NCBI RefSeq assembly: GCF_900186985.1
Contig: NZ_LT906447.1
Location: forward strand, 1,054,001-1,118,000
Length of the DNA: 64,000 bases
DNA from: Staphylococcus piscifermentans
GTDB taxonomy: Bacteria; Bacillota; Bacilli; Staphylococcales; Staphylococcaceae
Reading direction: 5' to 3'
Both the position numbers and the translations under genes were made by a program. The notes below the pieces were generated by a model. That model was not told the origin of the DNA. It made no database searches and saw only the letters and a program-made list of their open reading frames with translations. Below are positions 18,996 to 27,091 of this stretch, piece after piece. How positions within the stretch are numbered: the first letter of the stretch is position 1; each line of letters opens with the position of its first letter.

Positions 18996-20459
18996 ATGCA
19001 ACCATGGACAAATGAAACATCATTACAACGTATAGAACAAACCTCTACGGAAGCACTGACAGAAATGAAGCAGCAAGTCAGTCAATCTTCCTATACACAA
19101 ACATTTCATCTGCAACCTCCATTCGGAGCAGCAGGTAAACCTAATGGAATGCTATATCACAATGGTAAATATTATATTTCTCATGAGTGGTATCCATTTT
19201 ATTCTCAAGAAGGCTTAAGTTATGGATTTCAATATGAATCAACTGATTTAGTGCATTTTGAAGCGGATGGCAGTGTATTACAACCAGATAATCGTTTTGA
19301 TGAATATGGAATTAAAGGAGGCAGTATTTTTGTATATCAAGATAACTTGCACTACCTTTATACGGGTGAAGGTACTAGTGGGGATAAAGCGATTGTTCCA
19401 TATCAATTATTAGCATTTATTAATAACCATCACCAAGCTAATAAATTTCCAAAACCAGTTATTGAAAATCCACCTGAAAGATTCTTGCCTACCTTGCAAG
19501 ATCCGAAAGTTTTTTCAAAAGATAACCAATTTTATGCGTTATTTGGTGCACAAACTGAAGAAAAGCAAGGGAGAATATTAGTTTACAACGCTGAAAATCC
19601 TTTGAGTTGGAAATATGTAAAGCCTATTAAAACAAAACTAGCAGATTTTGGACAAGCTTGGACTTCACCAGACTATTTTACACTAAGCGGCTATGATATA
19701 TTGATGTTTACTGTGCATCATGAAGATAAGCAAATCCATTCAGGTTTCTTATTAGGACATTTGGATTTTGAAAGATTAACCATGAATCATGGTGACTATA
19801 AATTATTGGATGATGGATTTGGTTTCACTGCTCCTCAAACTTTTGAAGATGAAGCGGGTAACAGAGTCTTGATCGGCTTACTCAAAGCACATGGTGAAAT
19901 CGAAGAACTGAACCAAGCTAATACAGCACCTTGTTTATCCATACCGAGAACGCTCTCCATCGAACAAGGCAAATTATATCAATGTCCACATCCAGCCTAT
20001 ACAGCACTCAGATATAATGAAGAAACTGCTTTAGGTTATGCGAATAAATTCACGAAACAATTGCATCCATATGAGGGCGAGCAGTTCGAAATGTTGATTG
20101 ATATATTGGAAAATGAAGCGACAGAAATATATTTTGAACTTAGAACTTCTAAAAAAAATTCTACGCTCATTACTTATAATACACATTCTAGATTAGTCAC
20201 TTTAGACTGCAGTGAGAGTGGGGCGTTACCGAATGAAGCTTATGGAACAAAGTGTTCAGCTCAGCTTGCAAAGCCGCTTGAACAGTTGAGAATATTCGTG
20301 GATTCTTCTAGTATCGAAATCTTTTGCAACAACGGAGAAAGAGTAATGTCTTCCCGTATATTCCCTGATAAAAATAGTACTGGCATTAAAGCGGGAACTG
20401 AATCTGGCCAAGTGTATTTGAAGTTTACAAAATATAACTTAAAATCGATTTTTGGATAA
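18996..20459 (+). CDS. GH32-fold protein lacking catalytic carboxylates (ScrB-like)
   Basis: Full-length 487-residue relative of sucrose-6-phosphate hydrolase, with an N-terminal beta-propeller and C-terminal beta-sandwich (SSIEIFCNNGERVMSSRIFP). The three catalytic motifs are altered. The nucleophile motif NDPNG reads GKPNG (Asp to Lys, residue 48). RDP reads QDP (residues 168-170, Asp kept). The acid/base ECP reads WTSP (Glu to Thr, residue 223). The frame is intact, so it is not a simple pseudogene; catalysis as an invertase is unlikely. The ATG at 18996 follows AGGAGG; an upstream start at 18918 has no ribosome site. From memory, S. aureus carries scrB with its LacI-type repressor gene scrR near agrA; here scrR is absent. 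Confidence 0.85.
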   Translation: MQPWTNETSLQRIEQTSTEALTEMKQQVSQSSYTQTFHLQPPFGAAGKPNGMLYHNGKYYISHEWYPFYSQEGLSYGFQYESTDLVHFEADGSVLQPDNRFDEYGIKGGSIFVYQDNLHYLYTGEGTSGDKAIVPYQLLAFINNHHQANKFPKPVIENPPERFLPTLQDPKVFSKDNQFYALFGAQTEEKQGRILVYNAENPLSWKYVKPIKTKLADFGQAWTSPDYFTLSGYDILMFTVHHEDKQIHSGFLLGHLDFERLTMNHGDYKLLDDGFGFTAPQTFEDEAGNRVLIGLLKAHGEIEELNQANTAPCLSIPRTLSIEQGKLYQCPHPAYTALRYNEETALGYANKFTKQLHPYEGEQFEMLIDILENEATEIYFELRTSKKNSTLITYNTHSRLVTLDCSESGALPNEAYGTKCSAQLAKPLEQLRIFVDSSSIEIFCNNGERVMSSRIFPDKNSTGIKAGTESGQVYLKFTKYNLKSIFG

Positions 20460-20492
20460 AAAAATATGGTTTGAACCTTACTGCACAAACAT

Positions 20493-20533
20493 AAAGCCGG
20501 CTGAGACATTTATTTTAGGACTCAACCGGCTTT
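20493..20533. terminator. Bidirectional terminator between the GH32 gene and agrA
   Basis: Stem AAAGCCGGCTGAG/CTCAACCGGCTTT with a 15-base loop and flanking A and T runs, placed between two convergent genes. Confidence 0.85.
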
Positions 20534-20538
20534 TAAAT

Positions 20539-21255
20539 TTATATTTTTTTAAGGTTACGTACTGATACATAACAATGCTCACCATTTTTGAAGTGGATTT
20601 CGCGTTCTTTAGAAATCACTTCTTCAATATTGTTGCGGTTAATCACGAAGCTGTTATGGCAACGGAAGAAGCGGTCATCTATGTTGCTCAGTTCCTTTAA
20701 ACTGCCATAGAATTCAATTTGCCGATTATCCAAATGTGCAATTAACCGGTGCGATTTAGAAGAAGATTCAAAGAACATGACATCATCATAATTCACATAT
20801 ACTGAATTGCTGCCTCTCTTTAATTCAATAGTCTCTACGTTGTTTTCTTTGGAGAGAAGTTGCAAACGTGTCAAAGAAGTCTCAAGACAATCGATAATAC
20901 GTGATTTCATTTCACTTGGATCATCTTTGAAAATAAAGTCCATGGCAGCCACTTTATAAACAAAAGTAAGATAAGTGAGTTCGCTGTGACTTGTAATAAA
21001 TATGATGCTGCCCATCGTATCATATTGTCTCAACTCACTACCGAGTTTAATACCATTAATATCTGCATCTAATTGGATATCCAAGAAATAACAACAAATT
21101 TCGTTTGTTTCTTTTGCATATTCCAGCACTTCATAAGGATCTGCAGTTGATAGAACAATTTCTAATGGTTTTTCTTCAATCATAATATAATTATTGATAA
21201 TCTCTTCGATATGAGAACGTTGTTGCAGATCGTCTTCACAGATAATAATTTTCAT
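20539..21255 (-). CDS. agrA: Quorum-sensing response regulator AgrA
   Basis: A 238-residue response regulator. The receiver domain has the acidic pocket IICEDD and the phospho-acceptor aspartate in CYFLDIQLD. The C-terminal LytTR domain (FFRCHNSFVINRNNIEEV, YVSVRNLKKI) binds direct repeats in the agr intergenic region. It is the last gene of agrBDCA, 4 bases after agrC. Two cysteines sit in NEICCYFLD. Phosphorylated AgrA should drive P2 (agr operon) and P3 (RNAIII), whose sites are listed separately. Confidence 0.95.
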   Translation of the reverse strand: MKIIICEDDLQQRSHIEEIINNYIMIEEKPLEIVLSTADPYEVLEYAKETNEICCYFLDIQLDADINGIKLGSELRQYDTMGSIIFITSHSELTYLTFVYKVAAMDFIFKDDPSEMKSRIIDCLETSLTRLQLLSKENNVETIELKRGSNSVYVNYDDVMFFESSSKSHRLIAHLDNRQIEFYGSLKELSNIDDRFFRCHNSFVINRNNIEEVISKEREIHFKNGEHCYVSVRNLKKI

Positions 21256-21259
21256 TCTC

Positions 21260-22555
21260 TCACTCCTTACGTTTCGTATTGATAATCTCTAGTTTTTGAA
21301 CAAAGTAATCGTTTTCAATGATTGTGTCCAATAAGACATTTTCCTTACTTTCGGATATTTCTTTTAATGTAGATAATCCTAATCCTCTATTATTTCCTTT
21401 AGTTGAAAAACCTTCTTGAAAAAGTTCATGCACTTTAGGAATATCTTTCGCACATTTGTTCATAATAATAATAATTACTGAGTTTTCTTCTTTCATAAAA
21501 CCAATTTGAATTAAAGGATTATCAATTTCTAAAGAAGCTTCAATAGCATTATCTAATATAATTCCAACCAATCTTGATAAATCAATCATATTTAATGAAA
21601 TCTCATTAATTTCGTCTGGTACTTCTACGCTTACTTGAATATTATTTTCTTGAGCTTGAATAATCTTGCTGGTTAGTAAGCCTTTAAGTTCACGTATTTG
21701 TAAATGTTCAATACCATTTATCTTAAATGATTTAGTTTGAATATTATCTTTCAAAGGCGTGATATTATTATCAAAATAAGTTTTCAAACCTTCCATATCA
21801 TCATCTCGGATAAATTCGGACATAGATAATAGAATATTGACATAGTCGTGTCTGAATTTACGCATATCATTATTAATTTTTTCAATGCGTACTGTATATT
21901 TGTAATAATTATCAATTTCTTGCATTTGACGTTTGTAACGCATTTCACGGAGTAATGAGATAGATATGACAATAACCAGTATAACTATTGCTAAAATAAA
22001 TGCCACATATACTATAATTACAAGTTTAAATGTACTTGATTTATCAATACTTGATGGCATAAAAGTAAAAAGCATCACAAATGTAAAGAATAGAAATAAT
22101 GCTACAAGTGTTATGTAGATTTTATTGGTCGATAAATAAGATTGTCTCAAAATTTTAATAAGATATCTCAGTGAAAAAGAACAAACTATTGATACAGATA
22201 CAAAAATTAATATATAGATTAAATTAACTATAATTATATTTAAACTACGTATATCAAATAATAAAAATATCAATAGAGTAGACATACTACTGAGATATAA
22301 AATTAATATACTTCCAATTATAGTAAGAAAAGAGTATAGTTTTACTTTTTTATAAAAATACAAAATAGCAGCTATGATTACTATAAATAAAGCAAATCGA
22401 TTAAAAAAGTAGTAACAAAAACTACCAATTAAAATGATAAGCAAGATATATAATATATCCTTAGCTGCATATTTCATGTTTAAAATTATTTTGGCAATTA
22501 TGAAAAGCATAACTTCTTGAAAAACCGCTATAAATAAGCCGTTTAAAAGCTCCAT
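21260..22555 (-). CDS. agrC: Quorum-sensing histidine kinase AgrC
   Basis: Receptor kinase of 431 residues. The first 200 residues form about six to seven membrane helices that bind the autoinducing peptide. The kinase core follows with the H-box MRKFRHDYVNILLSM (near residue 235), the N-box SRLVGIILDNAIEAS and the G-box NNRGLGLSTLKEI, the HPK10 class arrangement. The membrane part is specific for the local peptide. The start ATG has only a weak ribosome site (GTGTGAAAAAAC), and a small hairpin precedes it. Confidence 0.95.
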   Translation of the reverse strand: MELLNGLFIAVFQEVMLFIIAKIILNMKYAAKDILYILLIILIGSFCYYFFNRFALFIVIIAAILYFYKKVKLYSFLTIIGSILILYLSSMSTLLIFLLFDIRSLNIIIVNLIYILIFVSVSIVCSFSLRYLIKILRQSYLSTNKIYITLVALFLFFTFVMLFTFMPSSIDKSSTFKLVIIVYVAFILAIVILVIVISISLLREMRYKRQMQEIDNYYKYTVRIEKINNDMRKFRHDYVNILLSMSEFIRDDDMEGLKTYFDNNITPLKDNIQTKSFKINGIEHLQIRELKGLLTSKIIQAQENNIQVSVEVPDEINEISLNMIDLSRLVGIILDNAIEASLEIDNPLIQIGFMKEENSVIIIIMNKCAKDIPKVHELFQEGFSTKGNNRGLGLSTLKEISESKENVLLDTIIENDYFVQKLEIINTKRKE

Positions 22556-22572
22556 GTTTTTTCACACTTTCT

Positions 22573-22592
22573 AAATAAGAAAAAACTTATTT
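22573..22592 (-). other. Small hairpin between agrD and agrC
   Basis: AAATAAG-TTTTTT-CTTATTT overlaps the agrD stop codon and lies just before agrC. It could stabilise or partially terminate the agrBD message to favour B and D over C and A. That role is inferred. Confidence 0.4.
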
Positions 22593-22724
22593 TTGTTCAT
22601 CTAATAATTCGCTAGGTACTTCTGGTTCATCAAAAAATCCAACACAAGGATTATATTTAGCAATGTTGCCAATTTGTTCAAAGATAAAAGCGAAAAGTTT
22701 AAAAATACCATTTAAAATATCCAT
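22587..22724 (-). CDS. agrD: AgrD autoinducing peptide precursor
   Basis: A 45-residue precursor: an amphipathic leader beginning MDILNGIFKLFAFIFEQIGN, a core IAKYNPCVGFF, and an acidic recognition tail DEPEVPSELLDEQK that AgrB cleaves. The expected signal is a thiolactone between the Cys and the terminal Phe (ring CVGFF) with exocyclic YNP or KYNP. I start at ATG 22724 because its length and IGNIA position match other AgrD proteins and AAAGGA lies 11 bases upstream. An ATG at 22736, forming ATGA with the agrB stop, would add four residues. The core resembles the S. simulans type more than S. aureus types. Confidence 0.93.
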   Translation of the reverse strand: MDILNGIFKLFAFIFEQIGNIAKYNPCVGFFDEPEVPSELLDEQK

Positions 22725-22732
22725 AATAAAAT

Positions 22733-23305
22733 TCATCCTTTCGATTGTTTTGGAAAAAAGATAGGCAATTGTGCAGCACCAATTAAAACGATACCTAACT
22801 GTACAAGCTCATTAAAAGGTTGTGGGATAAAGAACGAACCAATGAGCAAAATAACAGTTATACTAATAGCCATAATTTTTTTCTTTTTCTTCATGTGATC
22901 TGGAATAGGCTGTTTAAGCGTCGCAGATGGAGCATAGATACATATCAATATAAATGCAACCGCTGCCATTACTGTCATAAAAATTGGTGGTATATCGATA
23001 GAAATCAATATCCACGGAAAAATTACAAATAAGATAATACTTTCTATATAACATGCAAGTTTTGATTTCGCATGCGCGCCATGTGCATAGTGCCTAATAA
23101 TGAAATAGCTTAAATGAACAGTTAAAGTGTATAAGAAAACATGGAATAGAAGAGCAAGTCCATAAACAACTATCGTTTTAAAAAGATTATTAAAGAAAAC
23201 TTCAAGACCTAATTTGATTTTTAAGTAAGCAATTCGATCTAAATTATTTCTTTTTTGCAAGGCTTGCGCCCAAGCATCTATACGTCTTTCTAAAGCCTTT
23301 TGCAT
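22733..23305 (-). CDS. agrB: AgrB peptide processing protease
   Basis: Membrane cysteine protease of 190 residues that cleaves the AgrD tail and forms the thiolactone. The catalytic His and Cys are in RHYAHGAHAKSKLAC. About five to six hydrophobic segments follow an N-terminal amphipathic stretch (KALERRIDAWAQALQKR). The ATG at 23305 has a ribosome site (GAGGAGAGTGAGG). An in-frame TTG at 23335 would overlap the P2 -10 box and is rejected. Its last codons overlap the upstream agrD start. Confidence 0.95.
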   Translation of the reverse strand: MQKALERRIDAWAQALQKRNNLDRIAYLKIKLGLEVFFNNLFKTIVVYGLALLFHVFLYTLTVHLSYFIIRHYAHGAHAKSKLACYIESIILFVIFPWILISIDIPPIFMTVMAAVAFILICIYAPSATLKQPIPDHMKKKKKIMAISITVILLIGSFFIPQPFNELVQLGIVLIGAAQLPIFFPKQSKG

Positions 23306-23326
23306 AGCCTCACTCTCCTCGCTTAC

Positions 23327-23393
23327 ATTATACAATTTTAACGTATATAATTTTCATTTATTGCCTAACTGTTCATTTATAATTCCTAACTGT
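23327..23393 (-). promoter_or_regulatory. agr P2 promoter with AgrA direct repeats
   Basis: On the minus strand two perfect ACAGTTAGG repeats (23385-23393 and 23364-23372) are separated by 12 bases, the known AgrA site arrangement. A TATAAT -10 (23327-23332) follows 31 bases after the second repeat, the same spacing I recall for S. aureus P2. Confidence 0.9.
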
Positions 23394-23434
23394 ATTATTA
23401 TTGCTAATATCGATATTTTAACATAATTTTCCAT

Positions 23435-23508
23435 ACAGTTTTGTAGGAAAAACAGTTATTTAGGGAATTTTTAACAAAAAATATAAACAAGATGTTTTAA
23501 TAAAGATG
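23435..23508 (+). promoter_or_regulatory. agr P3 promoter (RNAIII)
   Basis: The extended -10 TGTTTTAAT (23493-23501) lies 30 bases after a degenerate AgrA repeat pair: ACAGTTTTG (23435-23443), a 12-base spacer, and TTATTTAGG (23456-23464). Another ACAGTT at 23452-23457 is out of register. The sites are weaker than those at P2. Confidence 0.78.
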
Positions 23509-23601
23509 TATCACAGAGATGTGATAAGAAGTGAAGGAAGAATTTACTTAAAGACATATCTCGTATATGTCTTAACCTCAAATTTGAGAGGAGGCGTCGA
23601 G

Positions 23602-23679
23602 ATGACAGGCAACATTGTAGACACAGTTAAAAGCTTTGTTAACTTGATTCTAGACACTGTAAAAAAATACGCTAAGTAA
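23602..23679 (+). CDS. Delta-lysin-like peptide, upstream copy (25 aa)
   Basis: Encoded in the 5' part of RNAIII behind AGAGGAGG (nine bases upstream of the ATG). It begins MTGNIVDTVKSFVNLILDTV and ends KKYAK. The hydrophobic residues repeat every three to four positions, giving an amphipathic helix with basic C-terminus, as in delta-haemolysin. It is diverged from the downstream copy, with a shortened tail. Likely a secreted membrane-active peptide without a signal sequence. Two delta-lysins are, from memory, also known in S. warneri. Confidence 0.85.
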   Translation: MTGNIVDTVKSFVNLILDTVKKYAK

Positions 23680-23809
23680 TGCGTTATCTCAAGATTGATT
23701 GTATGTAAAGTAACATAGTTTCAGCATTCTCGTTTGATATTCTTCGCAAAGAAAAAACGGGATGCCCAACTGACTGACCATTAAAAAATATTTAAAGGAG
23801 GTATGTCAC

Positions 23810-23890
23810 ATGGCAGGCGATATCGTAGGTACAATCGGTGATTTCGTAAAATTAATTATCGAAACAGTAAACAAATTCACTAAAAAATAA
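23810..23890 (+). CDS. hld: Delta-haemolysin (26 aa)
   Basis: The second ORF in RNAIII, behind AAAGGAGG. It begins MAGDIVGTIGDFVKLIIETV and ends NKFTKK, matching the S. aureus delta-toxin in length and at most positions. It forms an amphipathic helix and is a PSM-type cytolysin, exported without a signal peptide, probably by the PmtABCD system at 34,346-37,546. Expression requires AgrA at P3. Confidence 0.93.
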   Translation: MAGDIVGTIGDFVKLIIETVNKFTKK

Positions 23891-24198
23891 TCCCTTTTAT
23901 TTATTGTCCTTTGAGTATAAGCACTAAATTGTTTAATTATTAGTAGGAAGGGATGTTTGTCCTTGCATTTCCTTCCTATTCCTAATAACGCATCTATTGG
24001 ATAGAAATTTTAATAGAGACGTTATATTAAAAATTATCGTGAGCATCATTAAATTTATCATATATCGGTAAATTCACTAAAATTTTTCATAATTAATAAC
24101 ATCCCCAAAAATAGATAGAAAAATAACTGTAAACATTCCCTTAATAATAAGTTTAATAGCCCGTGAGTTCCTCCCAAACTCACGGGCATTTTTTGCGT

Positions 24199-24999
24199 TT
24201 AATTATCATATTTATAAAGGGAAGGCTTACGATTTTCGAACACTGGAATATTTTCACGTTGTTTTGTTACTTCAGCTAGATTAATATCCACTGTTAAAGT
24301 TTCTTCTTGTTCGCCAGCCTCTGCTAGTATTTCACCATTCGGAGTGATTACCATAGAATGACCTGCATATTCTGTTCCGCCGTCTTTTTCAAACCCACAA
24401 CTATTGCAAGCAACGACGAAGCTGTCATTCTCAATGGCTCTACTTTGTAATAACGTTCTCCAATGATTTAAACGAGCTTTAGGCCACTCTGCTACATAGA
24501 AGAGAATATCCGCTCCATTAACTGCGGGATGTCTCGCGATTTCAGGAAATCTTAAATCGTAACAAATAATTTGAGATGCTTTGACATTTGGAGTCAGCTG
24601 AAAAGCATAGGGGACTTCTTGTCCGCCGTTTAAGAAAAGATGTTCATCTAGCATCGGCACAAGATGAATTTTATCATATTGATAAAGAAGTTCTCCTGTA
24701 TTACTGACTGTAAATGCGGTGTTATAGACTTGTTGGTTTCTGCTATTTGAAACTGATCCCGCAACAATTGTGACATTGTATTGCTGACTTAATTTCTGGA
24801 TAAAAGGAAAGTTCTCTTGTAAATCTTGATCTGCTAATTGTTCCAATTTATCTAAAGCGTAACTGTTATTCCACATTTCGGGTATGACTGCGATTTCTGT
24901 ATCTGAGTCTAATTGCTCTGAAAACAGAGCTTCAATTTTTTTCTGATTGGCTTTTGTCTCTGCAGGTTGAATATTGAATTGGAAAAGTTGAATTTTCAT
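24199..24999 (-). CDS. Carbon-nitrogen hydrolase (nitrilase superfamily)
   Basis: A 266-residue amidohydrolase with the Glu-Lys-Cys triad visible in IPEMWNN (Glu), YDKIHLVPMLDEH (Lys) and IICYDLRFPE (Cys). The class resembles omega-amidase or NIT2-like enzymes, which hydrolyse 2-oxoglutaramate-type amides; the true substrate is unknown. It ends 5 bases past the RNAIII terminator in convergent orientation, so that stem may serve both. The same gene neighbours hld in S. aureus. The start follows GAGGGAGA. Confidence 0.88.
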   Translation of the reverse strand: MKIQLFQFNIQPAETKANQKKIEALFSEQLDSDTEIAVIPEMWNNSYALDKLEQLADQDLQENFPFIQKLSQQYNVTIVAGSVSNSRNQQVYNTAFTVSNTGELLYQYDKIHLVPMLDEHLFLNGGQEVPYAFQLTPNVKASQIICYDLRFPEIARHPAVNGADILFYVAEWPKARLNHWRTLLQSRAIENDSFVVACNSCGFEKDGGTEYAGHSMVITPNGEILAEAGEQEETLTVDINLAEVTKQRENIPVFENRKPSLYKYDN

Positions 25000-25223
25000 T
25001 TTGCGTCATCTCCCTCACTTTTATATTCACTTTACTAAATTACAGACTGAAATTCCAATGTTGCAAATATTCAAATTACTCTTGCATACAATAGTAAATA
25101 TTACAAACTATTAATAATATTAATAGTTCATTTCAATCAATCCAACTTATAGAATTTATCTTCATCTTCTTATATACTTAAATTGATTACTATATTTTTG
25201 TAAGAAGGGAGGTGCTTTTTGTG

Positions 25224-26999
25224 ATGAAAAATAAAATTATAAAAAATCTATCAATTTCAGTAGCAGCAATTGGATTTCTTTTCCCATTTGCACATCTTAA
25301 TGCTTCAGCTGCAGAAGCTCAAAATAATAATGAAGTTCCGCAAGTTAATATGACGACAGAGGATAATAATGATGTATCACGACAAAATTCGAGTCAAAAT
25401 AGCCAACATACACAGAATCAAGATGTTCAACCTCCAAACAAGCCAGAAATAAATAATGACGCATCTGATCCAGCAACTAATGTACCAAAACAAGACGAAA
25501 ATAATAACCCAGCAAGCACAGCCGATGATGATCGTACTCCAAACAAAGAGGAAGCGTCACATCCAAATTCTTCAGGTGCTCAAGAAACATCAAATAACGA
25601 AACAAACGGAAATCAAACACAAAATTCTAATAACCCTTCTGAAAAAACAGATGAGAATGCAGCAGGTCCAAAACCTAATACCAATACGAATAATGCATCA
25701 ACTAATAACGAGAACAATAGTGCAGGTAAAAGTTCTGAAGGGCATCAACCTGATGAATCAAAATCTCCTGCAAATAATACTAAAGATGAAAATGCTGGAG
25801 AACCTAATCACCCGAATGCGTCTTCCAATGGACAAGGAAATGGAAATACGCATCCTACAAACACTGGAGAACACAATGAAACCACAAAACCGAATCAACA
25901 GCCGGGCAAAAGTGAGGGGAATTCATCCAATGTAGACCCGAATGACGGTAAAGGTGGTAGCGGCAGTCACTCAACGCATGTTAAGAATGATGGTTCTGAA
26001 AAAGAGGGCACAGGAACTGCCCAACCAAATAAAGGTACTGAACAACCAGAATCACCGAACAAGCCTAAACAACCCCACCCACCAAAAGGGAATCAAAATC
26101 CGAAAGTACCATCTCAGAATCATCAAACACCAACGCCTCGTCCTCAACCTGACTGGAATAAGAATAGCCAGCAAACTACAAATACAACTGGCAGAAAAGA
26201 AAACAATCAATATAAAGAAAAGGGTGGAAATGCAAAATCACCGAATAATTCTAATAAAATTCCAACTAGAAATTGGGATAGCTATCCTTTTCCAAAAACG
26301 AGCGGAACAACTGAACAGCAAAATGAAAAGAGTACGAGTCGCAATTCATGGAAAGGCAACTTATATAATAACTTGACTCAGTCTCCAACTCAGCAAAAAG
26401 CATCTGATGAGAGAATCCATAAGGCCAGTCAATATCTAGTGCCTTTTACCACTATGAACTTAGCAGGCAATCGCTTTGGACATATCGTAACGGGATCCTT
26501 TAAATATAATCCGTTTGTAATCAATCAAGTGAGCCGCATGAGTGAAGATAGTAAAACCACTGAAGGCGATATTCATAGTGCTTTAGAACATCAAAATTTT
26601 GCGAGTAATAGGGATTTAAATAACCTTCAAGAAAGTACTGGTTATTTTAAATATCAATTTTTCAATCCTGCAGATGCCCAACAATATTACGATAATCTAG
26701 ATGTGCAAGTATTAGGCTTGATTACTGGAGATATTGGTTCAATGCCTGATTTAAAACGTACTAAGAAAAGTGCTAATTTCGAAGTAGGGTCAACTAACAA
26801 TGCTAAAGATTACTCAGAAAAAATTGATAACACTCAAAAAGAGGAAAAAGAAACTAAAACAGAAAGTGAAAATACTGAAAAAAGTCACCCTCGTCTAATC
26901 GCTACATTGTTAGCAACATTCGGAGCAGCGTTTATATGGTTTATTATTTTAATGTTTATTCATCGCAGAAATGATGATAATCAAGAAAAAGAAGATTAA
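25224..26999 (+). CDS. sdrH: SdrH-like membrane-anchored surface protein
   Basis: A 591-residue protein. Residues 1-32 are a signal peptide ending ASA. A long disordered region rich in Asn, Pro, Glu, Thr, Ser and Gly extends to about residue 385. A conserved domain follows (KYNPFVINQ, YFKYQFFNPADAQQYYDNLD, VLGLITGDIGSMPDL). An acidic linker and a C-terminal membrane helix (LIATLLATFGAAFIWFIILM) with a basic tail end the protein. The conserved domain and the site beside mroQ identify SdrH. There are no Ser-Asp repeats and no LPXTG. The ATG at 25224 or GTG at 25221 starts behind AAGGGAGG. Confidence 0.88.
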   Translation: MKNKIIKNLSISVAAIGFLFPFAHLNASAAEAQNNNEVPQVNMTTEDNNDVSRQNSSQNSQHTQNQDVQPPNKPEINNDASDPATNVPKQDENNNPASTADDDRTPNKEEASHPNSSGAQETSNNETNGNQTQNSNNPSEKTDENAAGPKPNTNTNNASTNNENNSAGKSSEGHQPDESKSPANNTKDENAGEPNHPNASSNGQGNGNTHPTNTGEHNETTKPNQQPGKSEGNSSNVDPNDGKGGSGSHSTHVKNDGSEKEGTGTAQPNKGTEQPESPNKPKQPHPPKGNQNPKVPSQNHQTPTPRPQPDWNKNSQQTTNTTGRKENNQYKEKGGNAKSPNNSNKIPTRNWDSYPFPKTSGTTEQQNEKSTSRNSWKGNLYNNLTQSPTQQKASDERIHKASQYLVPFTTMNLAGNRFGHIVTGSFKYNPFVINQVSRMSEDSKTTEGDIHSALEHQNFASNRDLNNLQESTGYFKYQFFNPADAQQYYDNLDVQVLGLITGDIGSMPDLKRTKKSANFEVGSTNNAKDYSEKIDNTQKEEKETKTESENTEKSHPRLIATLLATFGAAFIWFIILMFIHRRNDDNQEKED

Positions 27000-27009
27000 A
27001 TTGATGAGG

Positions 27010-27084
27010 ACTGTCAAAGTTGATAACTTTGGCAGTTTTTTTCTATATAAAAGACCTGATATACGTTTGAATTGTATATCAGGT
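27010..27084. terminator. Terminators between sdrH and mroQ
   Basis: A plus-strand hairpin CTGTCAAAGTT/AACTTTGGCAG with a T run (27010-27042) ends sdrH. A perfect 11-bp stem ACCTGATATAC/GTATATCAGGT (27054-27084) with T-rich flank on the minus strand ends mroQ. Confidence 0.8.
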
Positions 27085-27091
27085 GATAATA

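Larger units (their letters stand above)
23509..24194 (+). ncRNA. RNAIII, agr effector RNA
   Basis: The 5' end TCACAGAGATGTGA forms the first hairpin seen in S. aureus RNAIII. The 3' domain from about 24,085 (CATAATTAATAACATCCCC) to the terminator is almost identical to my memory of S. aureus RNAIII. The terminator stem GCCCGTGAGT/ACTCACGGGC (24159-24187) has CCTCCC in its loop, an anti-Shine-Dalgarno motif. Other unpaired C-rich motifs are CATTCCC and CATCCCC. The inferred length is about 686 bases versus 514 in S. aureus; the extra length is explained by a second delta-lysin ORF. Ends are inferred by comparison. Confidence 0.9.

Noticed and set aside
25224..26300. CRISPR or tandem repeat array in sdrH
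   Set aside because: The DNA is low in complexity but has no regular repeat unit or spacer pattern.
25456..26376. Two long open frames overlapping sdrH in another frame
   Set aside because: They arise from the low-complexity Asn/Pro/Thr codon composition of sdrH; the translated texts are lysine, glutamine and isoleucine runs without domains or ribosome sites.
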